Assembly (NCBI GenBank): GCA_036268615.1
Contig: DATATV010000005.1
Location: 1 to 64,000 of the forward strand
Direction: 5' to 3'
Length of the DNA stretch: 64,000 nt
Source: DATATV01 sp036268615
GTDB lineage: Bacteria; Actinomycetota; Actinomycetes; Mycobacteriales; Pseudonocardiaceae
In this document: positions 52,412 to 61,800 of the stretch, one piece after another
Numbering within the stretch: position 1 is the stretch's first letter
Layout of the letters: each line of letters starts with the position of its first letter
The notes under the pieces: model-generated
Seen by the model: only the letters and a program-made list of their open reading frames with translations
Told to the model about the DNA's origin: nothing
Database searches by the model: none
Made by a program: the position numbers and the translations under genes

Positions 52412-52426
52412 GATCGACTGACAATC
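52412..52426 (-). promoter_or_regulatory. GATTG-type operator of the transporter operon
   Basis: The sequence GATCG-ACTGA-CAATC is a one-mismatch form of the dyad GATTG-N5-CAATC. It lies about 183 bases upstream of the binding-protein gene. Same motif as at 41356 and 52586. Confidence 0.6.
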
Positions 52427-52571
52427 TGGGGACAGCGGTATGTTCCATCCCGCATCGAGCCCGGTCAAGCGTTCGCTCCAAATTGGTACCCGGCCGGACC
52501 AGGCTGGCTGGTCACTGCGGTTCCGGCAGGCTCAACGGCCCGCGTCGGCAGGGCTACCGGCCGTGAGCGCG

Positions 52572-52600
52572 TTGACAGACTGTCTGATTGCCTTACAATC
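52572..52600 (+). promoter_or_regulatory. Promoter and perfect GATTG-N5-CAATC operator of the MFS gene
   Basis: TTGACA (52572-52577) and TACAAT (52594-52599) are 16 bases apart. The perfect dyad GATTG-CCTTA-CAATC (52586-52600) overlaps the -10 element, so binding should repress the permease-SDR transcript. The rest of the 52230-52702 gap holds no gene. Confidence 0.65.
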
Positions 52601-52702
52601 TGCTCGTATGGTCGGCGGTCAGGCTGGCCAAGACATGTTTTCGGTGATGGGGCCGAGCCGGTGCGATTCGGCGCTTGACGGCCCCGCCGTCAGGAGGCCG
52701 AC

Positions 52703-54076
52703 GTGGTGAACCCGGTGGTGACCAGTCCGCGGTCGATCCGCTGGAAGACCGGTGCAGCGGTGGCCATCGGCAACTTCATGGAGTGGTTCGACTTCGCTGT
52801 CTACGGATTCTTCGCGGCGAGCATCGGAAAGTTGTTCTTTCCCAACGGAAATCCCGCCGTCTCGCTGCTGTCCTCGCTCGCCGTGTTCGGCGTCGCGTTC
52901 TTCATGCGGCCGATCGGCGGCCTGGTGCTCGGCTCGATCGCCGACCGCAAGGGCCGGCGATGGAGCCTGACCGTGACCGTGCTGATGATGGGCGTGACCA
53001 CCACCCTGGTCGGCGCGCTGCCCACGTTCGGCCAGGTCGGTGTGCTCGCCCCGGTGCTGCTGGTGATCATCCGCTGCCTCCAGGGTTTCTCCGCGGGCGG
53101 CGAGTGGACCGGGTCCTCGGCGTTCCTGGTCGAGATGGTGCCGACGGACCGTCGCGGCCTGTTCGGCAGCATCATCTCGGCGACCGCCGCGCTGGCCACC
53201 ATCGCCGGCGGGCTGATCGCCCTCGGGCTCACCTCCTGGCTGTCCGACGCGCAGCTGCTGTCCTGGGGGTGGCGGCTGCCGTTCCTGCTGGCCGCGCCGA
53301 TCGCGCTGGTCGGCCTCTACGTCCGGCTGCGGCTGGCCGAGACGCCGGTGTTCGAGTCGATCCGCGCGCACCGGGAAGTGGAGAGCAAACCGGTGCGCGC
53401 CGGCACAAAACGTGACTTCCGGGCGATCCTGCTGAGCTTCTTCTTCGCCAGTGTGCAGGGACTCGGCTTCTACTACCTGGCCACCTATGTGGTCACCTAC
53501 CTCGGCGAGACCGTGCACCTCAAGCAGGCCACCGCGTTGCTGCTGACCGCCATCGGGCTGGCGCTCTACGCGCTGCTCTGCCCGCTGGCCGGCCTGGCCG
53601 CCGACCGGTTCGGCCGCCGGCCGGTGAACATCCTGGGCAGTGCCGGGCTCGCCTTGTTCGTCTTCCCGGCGTTTCTGCTGATGAGTACCGGCAACTCGGC
53701 CGCGGTGGTGTTCGGCTTCTTCGTGTTCGCGGTGTTCCAGTCGATGGTCAGCGTGACCACGGTGGTGCTGCTGACCGAGCTGTTCCCGGCCGCGACCCGG
53801 GGCAGCAGCAGCGCGATCGGCTTCAACCTCGGCCTGGCCATCGTCGGCGGTCCCGGCCCGTTCGTCGCCGAGGCGATCGCCGAGGCGTCCAGCAACAAGG
53901 CGATGCCGGCGATCTACATGGTCGGCATCGCGGTGATCGGCTTTGTGATCGTGCTGCGCTGGCTGCCGGAGACCCGCGGTCGCGACCTGCGCTCGACCCG
54001 CGGCGCGCTCGGCGAACGCACCCCGGCCGCGCCGGCGAGCAGCTGGCTGAACCGACAGTCAACGGAATATCGATGA
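52703..54076 (+). CDS. MFS metabolite:proton symporter (MHS family)
   Basis: GTG 52703 (or 52706) follows AGGAGG; the product is 457 residues. It has twelve predicted membrane helices and the MHS signatures GNFMEWFDFAVYGFFA, RPIGGLVLGSIADRKGRR, QGFSAGGEWTGSSAFLVEM and GLAADRFGRRPV. The family imports organic acids such as citrate, ketoglutarate, shikimate or proline with protons. It is a second uptake route in the regulon. Confidence 0.93.
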   Translation: MVNPVVTSPRSIRWKTGAAVAIGNFMEWFDFAVYGFFAASIGKLFFPNGNPAVSLLSSLAVFGVAFFMRPIGGLVLGSIADRKGRRWSLTVTVLMMGVTTTLVGALPTFGQVGVLAPVLLVIIRCLQGFSAGGEWTGSSAFLVEMVPTDRRGLFGSIISATAALATIAGGLIALGLTSWLSDAQLLSWGWRLPFLLAAPIALVGLYVRLRLAETPVFESIRAHREVESKPVRAGTKRDFRAILLSFFFASVQGLGFYYLATYVVTYLGETVHLKQATALLLTAIGLALYALLCPLAGLAADRFGRRPVNILGSAGLALFVFPAFLLMSTGNSAAVVFGFFVFAVFQSMVSVTTVVLLTELFPAATRGSSSAIGFNLGLAIVGGPGPFVAEAIAEASSNKAMPAIYMVGIAVIGFVIVLRWLPETRGRDLRSTRGALGERTPAAPASSWLNRQSTEYR

Positions 54077-54085
54077 GGAGTGCCG

Positions 54086-54901
54086 GTGACAGGGTACGGA
54101 CTTGACGGCAAGGTCGCGGTGGTCACCGGTGCCGGTGGCGGCATCGGCGCGGCCAGTGCACGGCGGCTGGCCGACGAGGGCGCGAAAGTTGTCGTGGTGG
54201 ACATCGACGGCGCCGCGGCCGAGGCGATGGCGCGCTCGCTGCCCGACGCGATCGCGGTGCGCGCCGACATCGCCGACGAGGACGACGTGGCCCGGTACGT
54301 CGCCGCGGCGGTCGACCGGTTCGGCCGGATCGACCTGCACCATCTCAACGCGGGCATCTTCGGCACGTTCGACCGCCTCACCGAGATCTCGATGGCCGAC
54401 TTCGACCGGGTGATCGCGGTGAACCTGCGCGGCACGTTCCTCGGCCTGCGCGCTGCGTTCCGCCGTTACGCCGAGCAGGACAGCGGCGGGGCGATCGTAC
54501 TGACCGCGTCCATCGCCAGCCTGCGTGGCAGCGCGGACCTGTTGCCCTATCAGACTTCCAAACACGGTGTACTCGGCCTGCTGCACGGCGCGGCGATGTA
54601 CGGGGCCGCCCGAGGGGTGCGGGTGAACGCGGTGGCGCCGGGCCTCGTGCCGACCCAGCTGTTCGCCTCCGGCGGCGCGGCGGCCGGCGGTGGCTCGGAC
54701 ATGGCGCAGCGCGGGACGACCACGCCGATGCGCCGGGTCGGCAGCCCCGAGGAGATCGCCGGGGTGGCCGCGTTCCTGCTCTCCGCGGACGCCGGCTACG
54801 TCACCGGCGAGGTGGTGTCCGCCGACGGCGGCGCGTCGATGGTCAACACGGTCCGCCCGTCCGGCGGCGCCGGCGCGTGGACGCCCGACGCGGTCGACTG
54901 A
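54086..54901 (+). CDS. Short-chain dehydrogenase/reductase
   Basis: GTG 54086 has GAGGAG at the right distance (GTG 54080 is the alternative); the product is 271 residues. The classical SDR motifs are VTGAGGGIGAAS, LHHLNAGI (with HLNAG in place of NNAG), the catalytic Ser in LTASIAS and YQTSK. A Gly/Ala-rich loop and NTVRPSGG end follow. It oxidises an alcohol or reduces a ketone with NAD(P). It follows the permease gene closely and probably acts on the imported compound. Confidence 0.92.
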   Translation: MTGYGLDGKVAVVTGAGGGIGAASARRLADEGAKVVVVDIDGAAAEAMARSLPDAIAVRADIADEDDVARYVAAAVDRFGRIDLHHLNAGIFGTFDRLTEISMADFDRVIAVNLRGTFLGLRAAFRRYAEQDSGGAIVLTASIASLRGSADLLPYQTSKHGVLGLLHGAAMYGAARGVRVNAVAPGLVPTQLFASGGAAAGGGSDMAQRGTTTPMRRVGSPEEIAGVAAFLLSADAGYVTGEVVSADGGASMVNTVRPSGGAGAWTPDAVD

Positions 54902-54922
54902 GACACATCCTGGAGTGTCTCA
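54899..54922. terminator. Hairpin over the SDR stop codon
   Basis: TGAGACAC and GTGTCTCA, a perfect 8-base pair with an 8-base loop, begin at the stop codon of the SDR gene. It probably ends the regulon's last transcript. Confidence 0.5.
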
Positions 54923-55225
54923 GTGCTCCTTGCCCGCCGGTCTCAGGATCTTCTCCACGGCAAGCTTCAAGATTAGTGGACTGGATTCACCCGGCGAACG
55001 CTCTCCTCGACAACTACGCGCACGGCCGCGTGCTCGATCGCCAGGACCGGCCGGCAGTTGCTCTTGCGGATACGGTGGCGGAGTGGCCGGAACCCTTCGC
55101 CGAAGAACGCGCATGGCCCGTTTGACGAGAGGATCACGCGCAGCTGGCATCCAGGGTTGGAAGGTACGTTTGCGCTGATTCGAGTAGGTCGGTTCAATCG
55201 TTGACGGATTTCCGGTCAGGGCGGG
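54923..55225. other. Gap without a supported gene
   Basis: Short open frames occur on both strands (for example 54973-55197 minus), but none has a ribosome site with a credible start, a recognisable motif or convincing codon use. I see no repeat or promoter here apart from the hairpin at the left edge. Confidence 0.5.
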
Positions 55226-56233
55226 TCAGACTGCCGGCTGCCAGCCCAGTGCGGGGCCGAGCTTGCCGGCCATATCGGTGAGGATCTGCACATAATCCTC
55301 GTGCTCGAAGGTGAACGGCAGTGCGAAGGCGACTTCGTCGACTTCGCGGAACGCCGCGTGGGCGTGCAGTTGTTCGGCGATCTGGTCGGCGGTGCCGACG
55401 AGGTCGGGGGAGAACAGCATCCGCGCCGGGCCCTGCGGGTCGGCCGTGCGCGGCAGTCGGGTGCGCGCGTACGTCTCGTACCTGGCCCGCTGGTCGGGCG
55501 TCGCGCTGTCGGTCGGGATGACGACCAGGCCCTGGCAGACCCGGGCCCGGTCACCGTCGGGGTGGTGCGCCCGGAACCTGCGGATGTGCGAGAGCTGGAT
55601 TTCCGCGAAGTCCGTCGCCTCCTCGGCTCGCACGACGCTGCTGGTCAGGAAGTTCATCCCGTGCTCGCCGGCCCACTGCGCCGAGCGCAGGCTCGCGCCG
55701 CCGTACCAGAGCCGGCTGCCCAGGCCCTCGGCGTGCGGCTGGACCCGGTCGGAGAACGTCTCGAAGCCCTCCTGGCCATGGAAGTCGGTCGCCGGTTCGC
55801 CGCGCACGAAGGCCAGCAGTCGCTCCACCCGGGTGTAGCCGAAGTCCTCGACCTCGGCGGTGTCCGGGTAGAGCGCGTCCTTCCACTGGTCGTAGTGCAT
55901 CGGTGGCCCGACGCTGATGCCCGGGTTGAGCCGACCGCCCGACAGGATGTCGACCGTGGCCAGATCCTCGGCCAGCCGCAACGGATTCTCCCAGCCCAGC
56001 GGGATCACCGCGGTGCCGAGCTCGATCCGGCTGGTGCGCTGCGAGGCCGCCGCGAGCACCGCGACCGGCGAGGAGATGCCGTACTGGAGGTGCCGGTGAC
56101 GCACCCACGCGCTGTCGAACCCGAGCCGCTCACCGAGCTGGATGATCTCCAACGTCGACTCGTGACCCCGCCGGGGATCGGCCTCGTCGAACAGCCCGAT
56201 GGTCAGGAAACCCAACCTGCGCAACGGTCGCAA
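55226..56233 (-). CDS. LLM-class flavin-dependent oxidoreductase (luciferase-like)
   Basis: The 335-residue protein starts at TTG 56233, two bases after the dehydrogenase stop. The bacterial luciferase-like barrel shows GFLTIGLFDEADP, LGERLGFDSAWVRHRHLQYGISSPVAVLAAASQRTSRIELGTAVIPL, and LWYGGAS. Such enzymes use FMN or coenzyme F420 to oxidise small molecules. Coupling to glucose-6-phosphate dehydrogenase hints at a shared redox role, but the cofactor cannot be decided here. Confidence 0.88.
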   Translation of the reverse strand: MRPLRRLGFLTIGLFDEADPRRGHESTLEIIQLGERLGFDSAWVRHRHLQYGISSPVAVLAAASQRTSRIELGTAVIPLGWENPLRLAEDLATVDILSGGRLNPGISVGPPMHYDQWKDALYPDTAEVEDFGYTRVERLLAFVRGEPATDFHGQEGFETFSDRVQPHAEGLGSRLWYGGASLRSAQWAGEHGMNFLTSSVVRAEEATDFAEIQLSHIRRFRAHHPDGDRARVCQGLVVIPTDSATPDQRARYETYARTRLPRTADPQGPARMLFSPDLVGTADQIAEQLHAHAAFREVDEVAFALPFTFEHEDYVQILTDMAGKLGPALGWQPAV

Positions 56234-56235
56234 CG

Positions 56236-57663
56236 TTACTTACCGTCCTGGTCGGAGCCGAGCAGCCAGCCGTCCGGCGCGGCCAGTTCGTCCGCCGCGG
56301 CCGGGCCCCAGGAACCGGCGGCGTAGGGGAACGGCGTCGGCTTGTGGTCGAGCAGCGGGCCGGCCACCTCCCAGACGTCGGCCAGGCCGTCCGGGCGGGT
56401 GAACAGCGACCGGTCGCCGAGCAGCACGTCGTGCACGAGCCGGGCGTAGGGCGGGATCGGGTGGCCGTTGGGCACCGTGGCGAGGTCGATCTCGGCGTCA
56501 CTGGTGTCGAACTCCAGCGTGACGCCCGGCTCCTTGACGACCATCCGCAGGATGACCTTGCCCGAGCCGGCGAGCGAGAACTGCAGGACGTTGCCGTTTC
56601 GGGGCAGATTCTTCAGCGGACCCTCCGGGTCGCGGAACAGCAGGCTGACCACCTGCTGGCTCCTGGCCAGCTGCTTGCCGGTGCGCAGCAGGAACGGCAC
56701 GCCGCGCCAGCGGTCGGTGTCCACCCACAGCCGGGCGGCGACGTAGGTCTCGGTGGTGGAGTCGTCGGCGATGCCGTCGGTCTCCCGGTAGCCGTCGTAC
56801 TGGCCGAAGACGATCTCGGCCGGGTCCAGCGGGCGGAACGCGGCGATCACCGACTCGCGGGCGGCCTGCAGGTCCTCCGGGTCGAGGCTGGCCGGCGGCT
56901 CCATCGCGACCTCGGCGGCGACCTGGAACAGGTGGGTGACCAGCATGTCCAGGGTCGCGCCGGTCGCGTCGTAGAAGCCGGCGCGGTCGGCGATGTCCAG
57001 CGTCTCGGGCACGTCGATCTGCACGGCCTTCACGTGCTCCCGGCTCCACGACGCCTCGAACGGCTTGTTCGCGAACCGCAGCACGTGCAGGTCCTGGGTG
57101 CCCTCCTTGCCCAGGAAGTGGTCGATCCGGTAGACCTGTGACTCGTCCAGGACCTTGTGCACCGCGTCGTCGAGCTTGCGGAAGCCCTCCGGCGACGTGC
57201 CGAACGGCTTCTCGTAGACGGCCCGGGCGCCTTCGGTCAGGCCGTGTTGGCCGAGCGCGGCGGTCAGCGATTCGAACGCGACCGGCGGAACCGCGAGGTA
57301 GTGCACGAACTGGGCGTCCGGCCCGATGCCCTCGCGCACGTGCTCGATCACGTCCAGCAGGCTGCCCGGGTCGTCCGTGGCGAACCCACCACCGGCGAAG
57401 TACAGGTTGTCGGCGAACTTCTGCCACTGCTCGGGGTCGGGCTTCGCGCTGAACTCGGTCAGCACGCCGTGCACGTAGTCGCGGAAGTCGAGGTGGGACA
57501 CGTCCCCCCGGCCGTTGCCGACCAGCCGCCACTGCTCGGGCAGCAGTCCGGCGGCGTGCAGTTGGTAGAACGCCGGCAGCACCATTCGCTTGGCCAGGTC
57601 GCCGGTCGCCCCGAAAAGGACGAACAGCGTGGAATCGGGACGAGCGCCGCTTGCCGTGTCCAT
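56236..57663 (-). CDS. zwf: Glucose-6-phosphate dehydrogenase
   Basis: ATG 57663 is preferred because GGAG lies six bases upstream; the product is 475 residues, a little short for the family. It has the nucleotide-binding start FVLFGATGDLAKRMVLPAFY, the EKPFG segment and the active-site signature RIDHFLGKE, with FANKPFEASWSREHVKAVQI following. It oxidises glucose 6-phosphate with NADP to start the pentose phosphate pathway. There is no adjacent tal, tkt, gnd or opcA, so this is probably an extra copy tied to the LLM gene. Confidence 0.92.
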   Translation of the reverse strand: MDTASGARPDSTLFVLFGATGDLAKRMVLPAFYQLHAAGLLPEQWRLVGNGRGDVSHLDFRDYVHGVLTEFSAKPDPEQWQKFADNLYFAGGGFATDDPGSLLDVIEHVREGIGPDAQFVHYLAVPPVAFESLTAALGQHGLTEGARAVYEKPFGTSPEGFRKLDDAVHKVLDESQVYRIDHFLGKEGTQDLHVLRFANKPFEASWSREHVKAVQIDVPETLDIADRAGFYDATGATLDMLVTHLFQVAAEVAMEPPASLDPEDLQAARESVIAAFRPLDPAEIVFGQYDGYRETDGIADDSTTETYVAARLWVDTDRWRGVPFLLRTGKQLARSQQVVSLLFRDPEGPLKNLPRNGNVLQFSLAGSGKVILRMVVKEPGVTLEFDTSDAEIDLATVPNGHPIPPYARLVHDVLLGDRSLFTRPDGLADVWEVAGPLLDHKPTPFPYAAGSWGPAAADELAAPDGWLLGSDQDGK

Positions 57664-57846
57664 CAACATCTCCCCGGGAGATAGCCCAGCCTGACCTTCC
57701 GCCGAGATCGTACTCAACGGCCGGCCGTCCTCGCTGGGAAAGCAGGACACGACCGGCGGGTTCGGGTCCCTTGCGTCCTAACAGGACAGCCCGACGGCTC
57801 CGTGTGGGGACAGCGGTGATCGACCCGCCGCGTAGGCTGCCCGGCC

Positions 57847-58386
57847 ATGACCGACGTGCAGGATCAGGACCGCCCGGAACCGCCCTCGGCCGGCGACGAA
57901 GCAGCCACCCTGCTGGGTTTCCTGGACTTCCAGCGGGCGACCCTGGCGTGGAAGTGCGCCAGGCTGGACGCGGCCGCGCTGCGCGCGACGCTCCCGCCCA
58001 CGTCGATGACGCTCGGCGGCCTGCTCAAGCACCTGTCCTACGTCGAGGACGTCTGGTTCTCCCGCCGACTGTGCGGGCGCGACCCGCACCCGCCGTGGGA
58101 CACCGTGGACTGGCGGGCCGACCCGGACTGGGACTGGCACTCGGCTGCCGAGAACACCCCTGCGCAGCTCGTCGCGTTATGGCAGGACGCGGTGGACCGG
58201 TCCCGCGCGCTGATCACCGAGGCGCTGGCCGCCGGTGACCTCGGCCAGCTCGCCCGCAGCCCCGCTGGCGACGGCAACTTCTACAGCCTGCGCTGGATCG
58301 TGTGCCACCTGATCGAGGAGTACGCCCGGCACAACGGCCACGCCGACCTGCTCCGGGAATCGATCGACGGCAGCACGGGGGAGTAG
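57847..58386 (+). CDS. DinB/DUF664 family protein
   Basis: The 179-residue protein has the DUF664 form of the DinB fold, with TLLGFLDFQRATLAWKCARLD at the start, metal-binding His in LLKHLSYVEDVWF and in HLIEEYARHNGHADLLRE. This actinobacterial branch is thought to act on mycothiol adducts. TAGGCT lies nine bases before the ATG and no ribosome site is seen, suggesting a leaderless message. Confidence 0.85.
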   Translation: MTDVQDQDRPEPPSAGDEAATLLGFLDFQRATLAWKCARLDAAALRATLPPTSMTLGGLLKHLSYVEDVWFSRRLCGRDPHPPWDTVDWRADPDWDWHSAAENTPAQLVALWQDAVDRSRALITEALAAGDLGQLARSPAGDGNFYSLRWIVCHLIEEYARHNGHADLLRESIDGSTGE

Positions 58387-58421
58387 TCGCCGGAACGATT
58401 CCCGGATGCCGGAAACGGCTC

Positions 58422-58459
58422 CGCAAGGCAGCGCAAGAATCGCAAGAATTTCGCAGAAT
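58422..58459 (+). repeat. Short direct repeats upstream of the GH87 gene
   Basis: CGCAAGGCAG, CGCAAGAAT, CGCAAGAAT and CGCAGAAT begin at 58422, 58432, 58441 and 58452, about one helical turn apart. Such phased repeats often bind activators. They lie some 390 bases before the GH87 start. The rest of 58387-58846 holds no gene; TATATT at 58731-58736 is a candidate -10. Confidence 0.4.
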
Positions 58460-58846
58460 CTGACAATTTCTTACCGCAGGTAGGCGGTTCGGTGCCCGGC
58501 GATTTGTCCCGATATGCGCAGATCGCGAACCGACTGATCCGCTCACGACTTGACCTCCGGCGGCTGGCCGCTCCTGGGACGCACCCGGCTGACCGGCGCC
58601 TTTCCCGCACTGTCAGCGAATTGCGCCCACCGTGAACCGCGCTCGTCCGTGGTCTGCAAGTCCACTGACAAGCCGGCCATGCTGTCGTGGATTTTCGTTA
58701 ACATGTATGGATTTACCTGGTATCGATCCGTATATTGCGTCGTGGTGCCGGCGAAGTTACCGTCCTCTACACCACCTGTCCGGGTGCCCGTGATTCCGCC
58801 GACCCCTGTCCCGGCTCACCCCTTCACCGTCGAAAGTGAGCACACG

Positions 58847-61800
58847 ATGTTCCCACCGATCCGAAGTCTTCGACGAATGTTCGTCCTGGCCTCCGGTGCC
58901 GTCCTGCTGGCGGCCGGCGCCAGCACCCTCGCGGCCTTACCGGCGACCGCCGCGTCCACCGCGACCGGCGGTCACGGCGCCACCCTGCCCTACGTGGAGG
59001 TACAGGCCGAGAACTCCGCGACCAACGGGACGATCATCGGCCCGAGTTACACCCAGGGACAGTTGGCCGACGAGGCGTCCTACCGCAAGGCGGTGACGCT
59101 GCAGGGCTCCGGCCAGTCCGTCACGTTCACCACGCCGGTCGCGACCAACTCGATCGACTTCCGGTACAGCATCCCCGACACCTCCGGCGGATCGGTCTAC
59201 ACCGCGCCGCTCTCGCTCTACGTCAACGGCACCAAGCAGACCGACTTCTCCCTGACCAACGCCTACAGTTGGTACTACGGCAGCTATCCGTTCACCAACA
59301 CGCCGGGCAGCGGCAACCCGCACCACTTCTTCGACGAGACGCACCGCCTGTTCACCACGACCTATCCGGCCGGCACCACGTTCAAGCTGCAGGTCGACTC
59401 GGAGGACACCGCGTCGTCCTACACGATCGACTTCGCCGACTTCGAGCAGGTCGGCTCGGCGCTCACGCAGCCGGCAGGTTCGGTTTCGGTGACCAGTGAG
59501 GGTGCCGACGCCACCGGTGTCGCCGATGCCACGTCCGCGTTCAACGCCGCGATCAGTGCCGCCGGTTCCGGTGGCACGGTCTGGATTCCGCCAGGGACCT
59601 ACAACATTCCCGGCCACATCAGCGTGAACAACGTGACGGTCGCCGGTGCTGGCATGTGGTATTCGACGGTCACCGGCACCGCGCCCGGCTTCTACGGCAA
59701 CTCCGCGCCGAGCCCGAGCACGAACGTGCACCTGCAGAACTTCGCGATCTTCGGCAACGTCCAGGAACGCGACGACAGCGCGCAGGTCAACGGCATCGGT
59801 GGTGCGCTGAGCAGTTCCAGCGCGACCAACATCTGGATCGAGCACATGAAGGTCGGCGCGTGGATGGACGGCCCGATGAACGGGCTGACCTTCAGCGGTA
59901 TGCGCATCCGGGACACCACCGCGGACGGCATCAACTTCCATGGCGGCGTGACCAATTCGACCGTCACCAACAGCGACATCCGCAACACCGGTGACGACGG
60001 CATCGCCACCTGGGCCGACTCCAGCCTCGGCGCGGATGCCAACGACACGATCTCCAACAACACCGTCGAATTCCAGATGCTCGCCAACGGCATCGCGATC
60101 TACGGTGGCCACGACAACACCGTCAGTGGAAACCTGGTGCAGGACACCGGAATCACCCAGGGCGGCGGTATCCAGGTCGGCCAGCGGTTCACCTCCACCC
60201 CGGTGGGCACGACGACGATCAGCAACAACACCCTGGTCCGCGACGGCAGCCTCGACCCGAACTGGCTGTTCGGCGTGGGCGCGCTGTGGTTCGACGGCAG
60301 CCAGGGGTCGATCACCGGTCCGATCAACGTCTCCAACGCGCTGATCGAACAGAGTCCGTACGAGGCCATCCAGTGGGTGGAGGGCACCGTCAGCGGGGTC
60401 AACCTCAGCAACGTGACCATCGCCGGCGCCGGCACGTTCGCGTTGCAGGAACAGACCGGTGGTGCGGCGTCGATCACCAACCTCACCGCCACCGGCGTCA
60501 ACGGACCGGCCCCGGTGTACAGCTGTGAGGGCGGCAACTTCACGGTGACCGACGGCGGCGGCAACTCCGGCATCAGCGGAACCCCGTACTGCGGCAACTT
60601 CCCGGCCCCGGTCTACCCGCCGTACCCGGCGTCGAGTGTGACCACCGCACCCGGCGCGCTGAACTTCGGTTCGGTGGCCACCGGCGCGACCAGTGCCGCG
60701 CAGACCGTGACGGTCGCCAACCCGACCGGTTCGGCCGCCGCCGTCTCGTCGATCGCGGCCACCGGCGACTTCGCCCAGACGAACAACTGCGGGTCGTCCA
60801 TCGCGGCCAACGGCTCGTGCACCGTCACGGTGACGTTCAAGCCGACGGCGGCCGGCAACCGCACCGGCAGCCTGACGGTGAATGCCGGCGGTGTCACCAA
60901 CACGGTCAGCCTGTCCGGGACCGGCACCGCGCCCGGCCCGGTGCTGGGCACCAACCCGGCGAGCCTGTCCTTCGCCAGCACGGTGGTCGGCGCCACCGCC
61001 ACCGCCCAGACGGTGACGGTGACCAATTCGGGCACCACCTCGGCGACGGTCTCCGGCGTCTCGGTGACCGGGGACTTCAGCCAGACCAACAACTGTGCGA
61101 CGGTCGCGGTCGGCGCCTCGTGTGCGGTGACCGTGTCGTTCAAGCCCACCGTGGGTGGCGCCCGCACCGGCACGCTGACCGTGAGCAGCAACGCCAACAA
61201 CAGCCCGACCACCGTCGCGCTGAGCGGGACCGGCATCGACAGCAGCACCAACATCGCCGCCGGCAAGTCGGCGTCGGCCAGTTCCAGCACGAGCCCGTAC
61301 GTCGCGTCGAACCTCACCGACTCGGACGCGTCGAGCTACTGGGAGAGCACCGACGGCTCGTTCCCGCAGTGGGCGCAGGTCGATCTCGGCCAGAACTACA
61401 GTGTCGGCAAGCTCGTCCTCAAGCTCCCGCCGGCCACGGCGTGGGCGGCACGGACCGAGACCCTGTCGGTGCAGGGCTCCACGGACGGCTCGAACTTCTC
61501 GACCATCGTGGGCTCGGCCGGGTACACCTTCGACCCGAACGCCAACAACAACACCGTCACCATCCCGATCAACGCCACCACCGCGCGGTACGTGCGGGTG
61601 AACATCACCGCCAACACCGGCTGGAGCGCCGGACAGCTGTCGGACTTCGAGGTGTTCCCCAGCGGCAGCAGCAGCACGCCGTCGGCAACCCTGTCCGTCG
61701 CGCCGAGCTCCCTGACGTTCGCCAGCCAGGCGCTCAACACGACCAGCGGCGCGCAGAGCGTGACGGTGACCAACACCGGCAGCGCGGCGGCGAGCGTGTC

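Noticed and set aside
34993..54901. Sulfonate operon and lactonase cluster as a single sulfoquinovose or sulfolactate catabolic pathway
   Set aside because: No sulfo-sugar aldolase, sulfolactaldehyde-specific set or sulfite exporter is present, the two regions do not share the GATTG operator, and the esterase gene separates them.
54973..55197. Small minus-strand gene of 74 codons
   Set aside because: No ribosome site, motif or codon support; overlapping frames on both strands look equally likely.
58550..58846. N-terminal extension of the GH87 protein by 99 residues
   Set aside because: The extension would place the signal peptide internally; ATG 58847 begins a normal Sec signal.
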